Below are positions 17,576-27,675 of a stretch of DNA of 64,000 nt, piece by piece; position 1 is the stretch's first letter, and the number at the start of each line of letters is the position of its first letter. Source of the stretch: Bacteroidota bacterium (GTDB taxonomy: Bacteria > Bacteroidota > Ignavibacteria > Ignavibacteriales > Melioribacteraceae); assembly GCA_023453125.1 (NCBI GenBank), contig JAEXUB010000184.1:62001-126000 (forward strand), given 5' to 3'. The notes under the pieces were generated by a model. The model had not been told where the DNA came from and did not search any database. It was given only the letters and a program-made list of their open reading frames with translations. Made by a program: the position numbers and the translations under genes.

Positions 17576-18745
17576 TTACACACTTATCTTATAGTATTTC
17601 TTTATATGAATTTTTAATGCCGCGATAGTTAGTATAAAACCAACTGCTGTAAAAAGAAAAAGTATCAGAGTTTCATCCATCACATATCCGACGGGTGCAT
17701 CCATATTATAAATTTTGAAGTAGCCCGATACAAAATGTGTAAAGGGGAGGATGGCAGCAAAAATTCTTTGAATTGCGGGCATAGCCCAGACCGGGAATGT
17801 ATAGCCGCTGAAAATGAATGCAGGCATATTTATGAAAAGTGCCAGATTTGTCGCAAAAAGCTGATCGTGGAATGCAGCCGAAATAAATAGCCCGAATGCA
17901 AGGCACGCCGCTGCAAAAAGAATAAAAAAGAATATCATAAAAATAATTGAGCCGGCGGACTTTATATTGCACAGAGGAAGTATTATACCGGTTATAAATA
18001 ATATTGTTGAAATATGTATCATAAGGTGGGGAATTGATTTTCCTGCCAGAATTTTATAAATGTTATTCCCCGAAATTTTAAGCAGTTCGCCGAAAGTTTC
18101 GTGAGTGAATTCAGAACTTATTACTATTACCGATGAAATCATTATAACAAGTTGTAGAGTGAATGCCAGTAATCCGGGCACCAGATAACCCAGATAACTG
18201 TAGTTAGGATTATAGAGTGACTGGGCTTCAATTTTAACAGGATTCGCAACTGCCATTGCCTGGTCATAAAGCATTCCTTTATTACGCAGTTTTTTAATTA
18301 GTGCTCCGGCAGATACGGTTTTAACTATTGTCATTCCGTCCCTCATAAGAAGATTACCCACAATAAGATTTGCCGTATTCTTGTAGATGACAATGGTAGA
18401 ATTCTTTCCGCTTTTAACGTCATTTTCAAAATTATGCGGAATAGCGAATGCCCCCTGAAATTTCCCTGACTGAATACCTGCCTTTATTTCTTCAACCGAT
18501 GTTACATAACCGGCTATTTTCATCGATCCTGATGCTTCAACAAACTCAGTTACAGTCCTGGATAGGGAAGAGTGGTCCCGGTCTAATATCGCCACGGGCA
18601 AATCCCGTACAATTTCCCCCTTATATATAAATGCATAGAGAATTGATACTGCAATAGGGAGCAGAATCATCAGGAGATAAAGAGACTTTCTCTCTGTTAT
18701 CCGGCGGAATTCTCTTTTAATTATTTCTCTTGTTTCTTTCGACAT
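17576..18745 (-). CDS. ABC-2 type transporter permease (first of a pair)
   Basis: The 389-residue protein is a paralogue of the next permease, with the same arrangement: N-terminal helix (about 22-41, LYLLMILLPIAVSILYAFIY), a periplasmic domain containing LPVAILDRDHSSLSRTVTEFVE, and a C-terminal bundle of five to six helices from about residue 185. The two likely form a heterodimeric inner-membrane channel that hands its substrate to the HlyD adaptor and TolC outer-membrane duct encoded just upstream. Its start is 13 bases after the hlyD-like gene. Confidence 0.88.
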   Translation of the reverse strand: MSKETREIIKREFRRITERKSLYLLMILLPIAVSILYAFIYKGEIVRDLPVAILDRDHSSLSRTVTEFVEASGSMKIAGYVTSVEEIKAGIQSGKFQGAFAIPHNFENDVKSGKNSTIVIYKNTANLIVGNLLMRDGMTIVKTVSAGALIKKLRNKGMLYDQAMAVANPVKIEAQSLYNPNYSYLGYLVPGLLAFTLQLVIMISSVIVISSEFTHETFGELLKISGNNIYKILAGKSIPHLMIHISTILFITGIILPLCNIKSAGSIIFMIFFFILFAAACLAFGLFISAAFHDQLFATNLALFINMPAFIFSGYTFPVWAMPAIQRIFAAILPFTHFVSGYFKIYNMDAPVGYVMDETLILFLFTAVGFILTIAALKIHIKKYYKISV

Positions 18746-18758
18746 ATCAAATTCAAAA

Positions 18759-19739
18759 TTATAACTGAATATTAACTGTCATACCCGGCCGGAATCCGTC
18801 CGCATTGTTTTTGGGGCGAAGGTGAACTTCGAACATTTTCAAGTCGAATTCCCCCTTCTGGTTTGTCGGCTTCCAGGTTGCAAAGTCGGCCATAGATGCA
18901 ATATAAGTCACCTCGAATTCCATTTCTGAATTTCCGAGTCCAGGTACTTTTCCCTTGAAAACATTTCCAAGTTTTACTTTCGCAAGTTTATCCTCGCGGA
19001 GCTGAAGAACGACGTAATAATCGCTAGGGGAGAGGAGGGTAAAAATCGGGTATCCTGCAGAAATAACCTCCCCTTCGTCAACTATGCTGTTGGAAATCTC
19101 ACCGTCTATTGGAGATTTTATTACCAGTTCCTGATAGTATGCCGAGGCTTCATTAAAAGTATTTACCGCCTGGTTATAGAGTGCCTCAGTCGCGGTAATT
19201 TCCTCAGGACGGGCCCCGTTTAATGCCATATCATATTTAGCTTTTGCAGCTTCCATCTGCTCTTTAGCGGCTTTATACTGAAAATCCACGCCGTCCATTT
19301 CCTGAGAGGAGATTACTTTTTCAGAGTAAAGTTTTTTGAATCTTTCCCAGGTTTTGCCAACATATTCAAACTGATATCTGGCCTGGTCATATAATTTCTG
19401 GGCACCTCTTTTTTCTTCTTCGCGGGCTCCCTTTCTTACAAGAGAGAGTTTTGCCTTTGCGGCTTCCATAACACTGCGGGCCTGTTCAACTTTTGCAATC
19501 ATTTCCTTGCTTTCAAGAAGTGCAAGAGTATCTCCTTTTTTTACCCGGGTTCCTTCATTAAAAAATATTCGTTCAACTCTGCCGGGTATTTTAGAAGCTA
19601 CATCAACACTCTTCCCTTCAACAATCCCGGTAACAACATAATCATCGGGGGAGAGTGAGTTCTTTGCAATAATAATTGCACCAAGAATAATTGCCAGAAC
19701 AGGCACTGCTATAATCAATTTAGATTTATCTATCTTCAT
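18759..19739 (-). CDS. HlyD/EmrA family periplasmic adaptor (membrane fusion protein)
   Basis: The 326-residue protein has one N-terminal membrane anchor (about 8-26), a lipoyl-like half (VDVASKIPGRVERIFFNEGTRVKKGDTLALLES) and a helical hairpin of about residues 80-190 rich in Ala, Lys and Glu. The second lipoyl half follows (VIKSPIDGEISNSIVDEGEVI), then a beta-barrel domain. This is the YbhG-like form of adaptor that bridges ABC-2 permeases to TolC. It is 9 bases downstream of the tolC-like gene and 13 bases upstream of the first permease gene. Confidence 0.93.
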   Translation of the reverse strand: MKIDKSKLIIAVPVLAIILGAIIIAKNSLSPDDYVVTGIVEGKSVDVASKIPGRVERIFFNEGTRVKKGDTLALLESKEMIAKVEQARSVMEAAKAKLSLVRKGAREEEKRGAQKLYDQARYQFEYVGKTWERFKKLYSEKVISSQEMDGVDFQYKAAKEQMEAAKAKYDMALNGARPEEITATEALYNQAVNTFNEASAYYQELVIKSPIDGEISNSIVDEGEVISAGYPIFTLLSPSDYYVVLQLREDKLAKVKLGNVFKGKVPGLGNSEMEFEVTYIASMADFATWKPTNQKGEFDLKMFEVHLRPKNNADGFRPGMTVNIQL

Positions 19740-19748
19740 TTTAAGCTC

Positions 19749-21194
19749 CTAATTATTCCAAATCTTTAATATTGATTCAGGTTCTCCGACGGCTAACATT
19801 AAATCCGCCGCGCTCCTATAGTAATCGAAAAGAGACAAATAGCTTTCCAATCTTGCTTTTTCGAGCATAAGATGTGCATCAATCACTTCAAGCGAAATTC
19901 CCATTCCTGTTTCAAACCTTTTTTCATTCTGTCTTACATTTTCAATTGCCAATTCAATAGTAGAATTAAGCTTTTCATATTTAATCCTGTTTTTCTCGAT
20001 TTCGCTGTATGCTTTGCTAACCCACAATTCGATTTTTTTCCTGGTATCGGACTGAAGCAATGACACTTCATTTTCTAAATGCTTTGCTTCCTGTACTTTT
20101 ATATGGTCTTTAAATCCGTTAAATACACTTAAATTCATTTGTAATCCAACTGCCCATCTTGGCTCGAGACTCGATAAATATTCCGGATAAAGTTCGAATT
20201 TCCCAAACGCAGCTACCGTTGGGAGGAACGATGAGATTGAAAGGTTATAGTTCTGTTCTGCGCCTATTTTTTTCTTATCGAGCAGCCTGAGAATAGGCTG
20301 ATTTTTTGATGCCGATGCGAGGGATTCTTCAAGAGTAACTGCAATTGGGAAAAATTTAATAGAATCAGCCGGTTCAATTTCTGTTTCTGTACCAATACTG
20401 TTTTTTAATGCCAGAAGAGAAAGCCTGTAATTGCTTTCATCTTCCGAAAGTTTATTCTCTGCCTCGGATAATGCCACATTTGCTCTTAGGACATGATAGT
20501 TGGCAATTACCCCTTCATCATAAAGTTTCTGAGCTCTTTTTTTATGCTCCTGAATCCCTGTCAGAACCTCTTTTCTTACTTTAACAACCTCTTTAAGGAG
20601 GGCAGAACGGAGGTAATTGGCAACAGTTTCCGAAACAGCTTCATTCTCAATCTTAACAAGTTCAATTTCGGAAGCTTCCTTTTCTGCTTTTGCATAATTT
20701 TTTGCGGCAAGGAGTTTTCCTCCCGTAAAGAGGGGCTGAACTCCCTGAAACGTCGCGGTAAGGTAATCCTGTTTTTTGAATGTCTGCTTAAACTCGGGGA
20801 GCAGAGTATTTAGAAGAGCAGCCGACTGATTCTTAACGGCTAGTTTCTGTGCTGGACTTAAAGCTCCCAATCCGCTTAGTATATTTGATAAGTTCATAAA
20901 TTCAGCCTGATTGCCTGACTGAAGAGTAATCATTGCATCTCTAATCGGATTAAGATTGATATCCATATTCTGGTTCAAGTGTGTATAGCTTGCTTTGAAC
21001 TCAATAGAAGGGAGAAAATTGCCCCAGGAACTCTTTTCCTGATACTCCTTTTGAATAACTCTCTCTTTATACTGTGCTATTCTTTCGTTTCTCTGGAGGG
21101 TGGTTTCAATTGCCTCTTTTAGACTCACTTTTTGAGCCACGAGAAAGGTAGGAACAAAAACCAATAGGAGGAATATTTTTATTTTTTCTTTCAT
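19749..21194 (-). CDS. TolC family outer-membrane efflux duct
   Basis: The 481-residue protein has a signal peptide (IKIFLLLVFVPTFLVAQ) and two similar halves of long coiled-coil helices with short barrel strands (for example DYLTATFQGVQPLFTGGKLLAAKNYAKAE and the matching VGLQMNLSVFNGFKDHIKVQEAKHLENE), as in TolC/OEP proteins. It would form the trimeric duct of the tripartite pump. The ATG at 21194 is preceded by AGAGG at suitable distance; the longer in-frame start at 21215 would lie inside the predicted TetR operator and is rejected. This placement separates the gene from tetR by 45 bases that contain the operator. Confidence 0.92.
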   Translation of the reverse strand: MKEKIKIFLLLVFVPTFLVAQKVSLKEAIETTLQRNERIAQYKERVIQKEYQEKSSWGNFLPSIEFKASYTHLNQNMDINLNPIRDAMITLQSGNQAEFMNLSNILSGLGALSPAQKLAVKNQSAALLNTLLPEFKQTFKKQDYLTATFQGVQPLFTGGKLLAAKNYAKAEKEASEIELVKIENEAVSETVANYLRSALLKEVVKVRKEVLTGIQEHKKRAQKLYDEGVIANYHVLRANVALSEAENKLSEDESNYRLSLLALKNSIGTETEIEPADSIKFFPIAVTLEESLASASKNQPILRLLDKKKIGAEQNYNLSISSFLPTVAAFGKFELYPEYLSSLEPRWAVGLQMNLSVFNGFKDHIKVQEAKHLENEVSLLQSDTRKKIELWVSKAYSEIEKNRIKYEKLNSTIELAIENVRQNEKRFETGMGISLEVIDAHLMLEKARLESYLSLFDYYRSAADLMLAVGEPESILKIWNN

Positions 21195-21207
21195 ACTGCC
21201 TCTATAA

Positions 21208-21221
21208 TGAATCAATATTCA
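21208..21221 (-). promoter_or_regulatory. Likely TetR operator before tolC
   Basis: The inverted repeat TGAAT-N4-ATTCA (21208-21212 and 21217-21221) lies between tetR and tolC. The surrounding bases match the site before tetR over a longer stretch (TAA before it; AWAATA after it on the plus strand), so both probably bind the same repressor. A -10-like TATTAT (minus strand, 21222-21227) adjoins it, but no good -35 is seen. Confidence 0.65.
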
Positions 21222-21239
21222 ATAATAGATTAAAAAAAA

Positions 21240-21827
21240 TTACTTAATTATACCTTTTTTAGCCAGGTATTTAACGTTCTGGCGGATTTTGTTAAGAGGA
21301 AAATTATTCTGATCTACTGACCACTGCTGAAGGAGGTTTCTTATTGCGCCGAACACAAAGTATCTGAAAATATCTATATCAACATTGTCTGCAAAAATAT
21401 TCTTATCAACACCTTCCTGAACTATTGCTTTGGCCTGTGATAAAAACTTTTCATAATATTCTGTAAAACGGAACTGGCCGTTTTCCATTAGCTGTGTCTG
21501 TTCGTTCACATAAACTGCTGCCAGGGCAGGGTTTTCTGTGAATATGTCGAAGAAAATATCAATCATGCTGTCTAATTTCTCTGAAGGAGAGAGGAAAGTA
21601 TTTTCTGACAGGTTCTTAAAATCGGTATATAACCTTTCCCAGAGATTTTCAAAAATTCTAAAAAGGAGATCCTCTTTATTCTTGTAGTAAACATATACGC
21701 TGCCGATTGCTACATTTGCAACTTCGGCAATCTTTGAAATTTTTGCCTTGTGGTATCCATTCTCGGCAAAAACCTTAATCGAAGCTTCGATTATGTCTTT
21801 TTCCTTGTTGCCTTCTTTTAGTCTCAT
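21240..21827 (-). CDS. TetR/AcrR family transcriptional regulator
   Basis: The protein (195 residues from the ATG at 21827) has an N-terminal helix-turn-helix typical of TetR proteins: IIEASIKVFAENGYHKAKIS, then IAEVANVAIGSVYVYYKNKEDLL. The helical C-terminal ligand domain resembles the FadR/YsiA-like subgroup. It most likely represses its own operon and the efflux genes and is released by a hydrophobic ligand, possibly a substrate of the pump. The ATG follows AAGG at 7 bases; the in-frame TTG at 21833 is less likely. It is the first gene of a six-gene operon ending with the small barrel gene. Confidence 0.93.
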   Translation of the reverse strand: MRLKEGNKEKDIIEASIKVFAENGYHKAKISKIAEVANVAIGSVYVYYKNKEDLLFRIFENLWERLYTDFKNLSENTFLSPSEKLDSMIDIFFDIFTENPALAAVYVNEQTQLMENGQFRFTEYYEKFLSQAKAIVQEGVDKNIFADNVDIDIFRYFVFGAIRNLLQQWSVDQNNFPLNKIRQNVKYLAKKGIIK

Positions 21828-21840
21828 AACCAACCTTTAA

Positions 21841-21883
21841 TGAATGATGATTCAAAAATACTGCTTTTTTTAATTTCTGTCAA
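21841..21883 (-). promoter_or_regulatory. tetR promoter with overlapping TetR operator
   Basis: On the minus strand, TTGACA (21878-21883) and TATTTT (21855-21860) are separated by 17 bases. Directly downstream lies the inverted repeat TGAAT-N4-ATTCA (21841-21854), overlapping the expected transcription start. The same repeat lies before tolC, which supports autoregulation. Confidence 0.75.
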
Positions 21884-22176
21884 CAAGATAAGGAAAATAT
21901 TTTTGAATTCAAGCCGGGATGACTCATAATTCACCATAAATTTATATAAAATTGCGATTATGACTCATTTTTAGGGGCTGACAAACTATTTTGAATATTC
22001 ATTTATATAAACTGAGCCGTATTTATTATACATTCATTTTTACCTTGACTTATAAGTAATACTCATTTAATTTTTACTTATAGAATAGAATTCTAGTATT
22101 AGGGGAAAGAAGGATTTAATAAGTTTATTAATTGCGGTTTTTAATAAATGTTATTATCTATAAATGCAGGGGAGTT
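21884..22176 (+). promoter_or_regulatory. AT-rich divergent intergenic region with candidate promoter and 9-bp inverted repeat
   Basis: There is no gene here. A candidate plus-strand promoter is TTGACT (22045-22050), 17 bases, TAATTT (22068-22073). A perfect 9-bp inverted repeat, TATAAGTAA (22051-22059) and TTACTTATA (22074-22082), straddles the -10 and could be an operator or an RNA hairpin. A separate 10-bp palindrome TGAATATTCA (21992-22001) resembles the TetR half-sites but lacks the 4-base spacer. GGGGAG (22169-22174) serves the next start codon. Confidence 0.45.
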
Positions 22177-23271
22177 ATGAGAATCAAATCACTATTAATT
22201 TGTTTCATCATCCTATTGATTTCCATTCAATTACACGCACAGAAAGAATTTGGTAATTCTATTAAAGGTAAAATAGTTGATAATGCGACTAATAAACCAC
22301 TTGAGGGGATTCACGTGTTCTTGTCGCAGACTGAATACTTTGCCAAGACTGACGCAGAAGGAAATTATGAGATTAAAAACATAGTACCCGGCAGCTATCA
22401 GTATGTCGCAGCTGCTAAAAATTATGAACCGATAATCAGCAATATGTATATCGAAAAGGGGAATACTTATCCGACAAACGGCGCGATGATTCCCTTTTCT
22501 CCTGAAAAGATTGCGCAGTTCGGTGCTCCAAAAGGATCTAATTTTGAAAGCGACTATATGAAATTTGAACGCCATTTTATCGGTCAGACTGCCTATATGG
22601 GAAGCTGTAAAGTCGAAAATCAGGACGGAATGAATTTCAGCTGGAGCGGGGATGTGATTGAAGGGAGTTCCAATGGAATAATTACATATAATCATTCCAA
22701 ATTCGGCTATAAGCTGCATTGCATTGTATTCGGTTTTAAATACGATACCAAGCAGCTAACAAGGGGAATGGATTATGCCCTTTATTTTGAAGAGATGAAA
22801 CCGAAAGACGATGATGAAAAGGAAACCTGGGAGGATTATAGAAAAGAATCTTACGAAGGGTCTCTTAATCATTTCCTCTGGGCATTCCGTAATGACAGGC
22901 TGGAAAAAGAGGATTATGAAGTTTATACTCTCCGTTCACTCGGACCGGCAGCAATGATGAGCGACGGTATGGATGAAGCAAGCAATGCGGACAGTCAGTT
23001 TCAAAACCGGATCTGGAAATTTGAAGAAGTAAGCCTTGGCCAGGTTGACGGCACCCAGATGATGTTTACCATAAACGGATTCCTAAAAGTAGTATTTAAG
23101 CCGCGCAGCTACAGCCGTACAACATCATTCCTTCAGGTCAATACACAGGGAACTCTTACATTAGATCAGGAAGGGTTTACCGACGTCGATATGCCATTTA
23201 CCTGCTTCGGATTTTGGGGAAAGAACGGCATTTCGAATATGATTCCTAAAGAATACCGTGCTAAACTGTAA
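22177..23271 (+). CDS. Exported protein with carboxypeptidase-regulatory-like domain
   Basis: The 364-residue protein has a signal peptide (SLLICFIILLISIQLHAQ). A carboxypeptidase-regulatory-like beta-sandwich follows at about residues 30-105 (IKGKIVDNATNKPLEGIHVFL, TDAEGNYEIKNIVPGSYQYV). The remaining ~250 residues have many aromatic and acidic residues and match nothing I recognise; FGFKYDTKQLTRGMDYALYFEEM is a typical stretch. The ATG at 22177 follows GGGGAG; the longer frame back to 22132 has no signal-like start. A strong terminator follows, so it is probably a single-gene unit. It is likely cell-surface or periplasmic, with unknown function. Confidence 0.78.
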   Translation: MRIKSLLICFIILLISIQLHAQKEFGNSIKGKIVDNATNKPLEGIHVFLSQTEYFAKTDAEGNYEIKNIVPGSYQYVAAAKNYEPIISNMYIEKGNTYPTNGAMIPFSPEKIAQFGAPKGSNFESDYMKFERHFIGQTAYMGSCKVENQDGMNFSWSGDVIEGSSNGIITYNHSKFGYKLHCIVFGFKYDTKQLTRGMDYALYFEEMKPKDDDEKETWEDYRKESYEGSLNHFLWAFRNDRLEKEDYEVYTLRSLGPAAMMSDGMDEASNADSQFQNRIWKFEEVSLGQVDGTQMMFTINGFLKVVFKPRSYSRTTSFLQVNTQGTLTLDQEGFTDVDMPFTCFGFWGKNGISNMIPKEYRAKL

Positions 23272-23278
23272 AATTTCA

Positions 23279-23315
23279 GGGCTAATTGTTTATGTTTAAA
23301 CCATTAGCCCTTTTT
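23279..23315 (+). terminator. Rho-independent terminator
   Basis: GGGCTAAT (23279-23286) pairs with ATTAGCCC (23303-23310). An inner stem GTTTA/TAAAC extends it after one mismatch. TTTTT follows directly. It ends the carboxypeptidase-regulatory-like protein gene. Confidence 0.9.
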
Positions 23316-23392
23316 ATTCGGAAGTTATTTTTTCAATTCCGGATTATGCTTAATTTTAACCCGCCAATTTCAATTTAAGTAATGAGGTTTTT

Positions 23393-24529
23393 ATGAAAAA
23401 GTATTTTCTACCAGTTTTTGTTTTTTTATTCAGTGTTTCTTTATTAGCTCAGAATGATGAAGGCTATAAGTTTACTATGGTTAAACAGCTCCCGGCTACG
23501 TCAGTTAAAAACCAGTCGGCTACCAATACCTGTTATACTTTCGCTCCTGTTTCTATGCTCGAATCGGAACTTATAAGAATGGGTAAAGGGGAATTTGATT
23601 TAAGTGAAATGCAGATGGTATATAATTTTTACATCGGCAAAGCTGACAAGTATATTAGAATGCACGGAGGCTTTAATTTCCCCGAAGGAGGAGCAGCCGA
23701 TAATGTTATTAATTATATCAGCAAAGCCGGCCTGGTACCGGAAGAAGTTTATCACGGAATAAACTATGGCAGCGAGAACCATAACCATATGGAACTCTAC
23801 CAGGTTATTAATAATTATATCCAGACAATATCAAATAAAGGGCAGAAAGTTTCTTCAATGTGGAAAAAAGGACTTGAAGCAATCCTTGAAGCCTGGCTCG
23901 GCAAATATCCCGCTTCATTTACCTATAAAGGGAAAAATTATACCCCGCAAAGCTTTGCAAAGGAATTAGGTATTAATCCTGATGATTATGTAATACTGGG
24001 TTCTTATACACATCACGATTACTATTCAAAATTTGTTCTCGAAGTGCCCGATAACTGGGAAGCCGGTTCTGTTTACAATGTTCCCCTTGATGATATGGAA
24101 AAGATTATTGATAACGCTATTATGCAGGGTTATACTGTTGTCTGGTCTACCGATATGGGAGGGGGACAGGCAGTTTCCAATAACGGCGTCTATGTAGTTC
24201 CGGAACAGGATTTAACCAAAATGAAAAGAGAAGAAATACCGGCACTGTTTAAGAAACCTATTCCTGAAAAGATTATTACCCCTGAAATCCGTCAGACTGC
24301 ATTCGACAATTTCCAGACTACAGACGACCACGCAATGCATTTAATAGGAATTGCTAAAGATCAGGATGGAAAGAAATTTTATTATGTAAAAAATTCCTGG
24401 GGTACCGGAGGAAAATATCAGGGTTATTTATACGCATCAGCTCCATTCGTCCGTCTCTCTACAACAACGATTCTCCTGAATAAAAAAGGAATTCCAGAAG
24501 ATATTTTAAAAAAGCTTAATATTAAATAA
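23393..24529 (+). CDS. Secreted C1-family (bleomycin hydrolase-like) cysteine peptidase
   Basis: The 378-residue protein has a signal peptide ending SLLAQ. It resembles the PepC/bleomycin-hydrolase branch of papain-like peptidases: the catalytic cysteine lies in NQSATNTCYTFAPVSMLES, the histidine in DDHAMHLIGIA and the asparagine in VKNSWGTGG. PepC enzymes are usually cytosolic hexamers; an exported form is found in Bacteroidota as an 'aminopeptidase C1'. Substrates are peptides of unknown origin. Flanking hairpins suggest its own transcription unit. The gene lies between two other secreted-protein genes, which suggests a peptide-degrading group. Confidence 0.9.
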   Translation: MKKYFLPVFVFLFSVSLLAQNDEGYKFTMVKQLPATSVKNQSATNTCYTFAPVSMLESELIRMGKGEFDLSEMQMVYNFYIGKADKYIRMHGGFNFPEGGAADNVINYISKAGLVPEEVYHGINYGSENHNHMELYQVINNYIQTISNKGQKVSSMWKKGLEAILEAWLGKYPASFTYKGKNYTPQSFAKELGINPDDYVILGSYTHHDYYSKFVLEVPDNWEAGSVYNVPLDDMEKIIDNAIMQGYTVVWSTDMGGGQAVSNNGVYVVPEQDLTKMKREEIPALFKKPIPEKIITPEIRQTAFDNFQTTDDHAMHLIGIAKDQDGKKFYYVKNSWGTGGKYQGYLYASAPFVRLSTTTILLNKKGIPEDILKKLNIK

Positions 24530-24534
24530 CAATA

Positions 24535-24551
24535 GGGGAATAGTATTCCCC
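24535..24551 (+). terminator. Hairpin after the C1 peptidase gene, probable terminator
   Basis: GGGGAATA (24535-24542) and TATTCCCC (24544-24551) are separated by one base, so the effective loop is a few bases. The tail TTATTT is only weakly T-rich, so termination may be partial. Confidence 0.6.
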
Positions 24552-24584
24552 TTATTTAACAAATCTATTTGAAACGAGGAATAA

Positions 24585-25901
24585 ATGAGATTCAGAAAAC
24601 ACTTATTACCGGTTTTTATGTTTTTCTTCCTTATTGCTGCCATTACTCCGGCACAGGAAACAAAACAGGAATCGGAACTGGCGAAAAAACTGAAGGCTTT
24701 ACCCGGTATTACCGAAGTAAAGGAAATTAGATTCGACCAGAAATCATTTACCGAAGCTTATGAAGTGATGATTGAACAGCCGGTAGACCATAAAAATCCT
24801 AACGGTGAAAAATTCCAGCAGAGATTTGTTTTATCACATAAGGATTTTACAAGTCCTCTTATGGTGGAAACTGAAGGATATCTCTTCAGGGCTAATTTTA
24901 CAATGGAACTAACCAGAATTCTCGGCGGAAGCCAGGTTATTGTTGAACACCGTTACTTTGGACGTTCCTGGCCGAAGGAAATAAATTGGAAATACTGCAC
25001 AATTGAAAACTCGGCTAACGATTTACACAGGATTGTTACCGCTCTAAAACAGATTTATAAAGGCAAGTTTGTCAGTTCCGGTACAAGCAAGGGAGGGCAG
25101 ACAACCTGCTATTATAAGACTTTCTTTCCTAATGACGTAGATGCCAGTGTACCTTATGTAGCGCCCATAAATGTTTCTCTTGAAGACCCCAGAATTTATA
25201 TTCATCTTGATACCGTTGGAACTGCCGCGGACAGGAAGAAAATACTCGATTTCCAGATTGATATGCTTAAGAGAAGCGATGAAATGATTCCCCTGCTGAA
25301 GGAGGAGATTGCCAGGAAGAAAATGACATTCTCCAGAGTCACAATTGAGGAAGCATATGAACTTGGCCTAATGGAATATGAATTTACAATATGGCAATAT
25401 GGTGCTGCAAAGCCGGCCGATATACCCGCCCCCGGATCGCCAACAGATGTGATGTTTAATCATTATAAAAAAGTAGGCGGTTTCGATTTCTTTTCTGACG
25501 AAGGAATTAAAGGAACCGAGGCATTTTTCTACCAGGCTTTTGCTGAAATCGGATTCTACAATTATGATATCAAGCAGTTGAAACCTTATCTGAAATACGC
25601 AAAAGATCCTGACCTTTCTTTTATGATGCCTCCCGGCGAAAAAGTCGCTTATAATTCTGCGACTCTGCAAAAAGTATATCATTTCCTGCAGCATGAGGCA
25701 GAAAACATGATATTTATCTATGGCCAATACGATACCTGGTCTGCTACGGGAATTGAGCTTATCGGAAGAACAAATTCAATCAAGGTGGTTGGAAAGGAAG
25801 CTTTTCACGGTGTAAGGATTAAACAGCTTGCCCCGGAACAGAAAGAACTTATTTACAACAAGCTCGATGAATGGCTCGGGATAAAGGTTAATAGAATTTA
25901 A
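24585..25901 (+). CDS. Secreted S37 family serine peptidase (PS-10, tripeptidyl aminopeptidase type)
   Basis: The 438-residue protein has a signal peptide (HLLPVFMFFFLIAAITPAQ). It matches the PS-10/S37 family: EQPVDHKNPNGEKFQQRFVL near the N-terminus, VIVEHRYFGRSWP, nucleophile Ser in SSGTSKGGQTT, and probable acid and base in YGQYDTWSATG and EAFHGVRI. The family releases tripeptides from N-termini of oligopeptides in the periplasm or outside the cell. RBS GAACGAGGA precedes the ATG. The partner C1 peptidase is encoded immediately upstream. Confidence 0.92.
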   Translation: MRFRKHLLPVFMFFFLIAAITPAQETKQESELAKKLKALPGITEVKEIRFDQKSFTEAYEVMIEQPVDHKNPNGEKFQQRFVLSHKDFTSPLMVETEGYLFRANFTMELTRILGGSQVIVEHRYFGRSWPKEINWKYCTIENSANDLHRIVTALKQIYKGKFVSSGTSKGGQTTCYYKTFFPNDVDASVPYVAPINVSLEDPRIYIHLDTVGTAADRKKILDFQIDMLKRSDEMIPLLKEEIARKKMTFSRVTIEEAYELGLMEYEFTIWQYGAAKPADIPAPGSPTDVMFNHYKKVGGFDFFSDEGIKGTEAFFYQAFAEIGFYNYDIKQLKPYLKYAKDPDLSFMMPPGEKVAYNSATLQKVYHFLQHEAENMIFIYGQYDTWSATGIELIGRTNSIKVVGKEAFHGVRIKQLAPEQKELIYNKLDEWLGIKVNRI

Positions 25902-25929
25902 ACATTTAATTAAATCAATAAGTAATGAA

Positions 25930-25954
25930 AAGCCGGGTTATGCCCGGCTTTTTT
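25930..25954 (+). terminator. Rho-independent terminator of the S37 peptidase gene
   Basis: AAGCCGGG and CCCGGCTT form an 8-bp stem (25930-25937 with 25943-25950) around the loop TTATG, followed by a run of T. Confidence 0.92.
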
Positions 25955-25960
25955 ATAAAC

Positions 25961-25988
25961 AAAAAAGGCGGCATTTAGCCGCCTTTTT
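25961..25988. terminator. Bidirectional terminator at the groEL end
   Basis: GGCGGC (25967-25972) pairs with GCCGCC (25978-25983), flanked by six A on the left and five T on the right. It can therefore terminate groESL on the minus strand and back up the S37 gene terminator on the plus strand. Confidence 0.9.
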
Positions 25989-26006
25989 AATTTGAACTGA
26001 AATCTA

Positions 26007-27671
<1,665 letters not shown>

Positions 27672-27675
27672 TTAA

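Noticed and set aside
21992..22001. TGAATATTCA palindrome as a third TetR operator
   Set aside because: The half-sites match but the 4-base spacer and the flanking bases do not.
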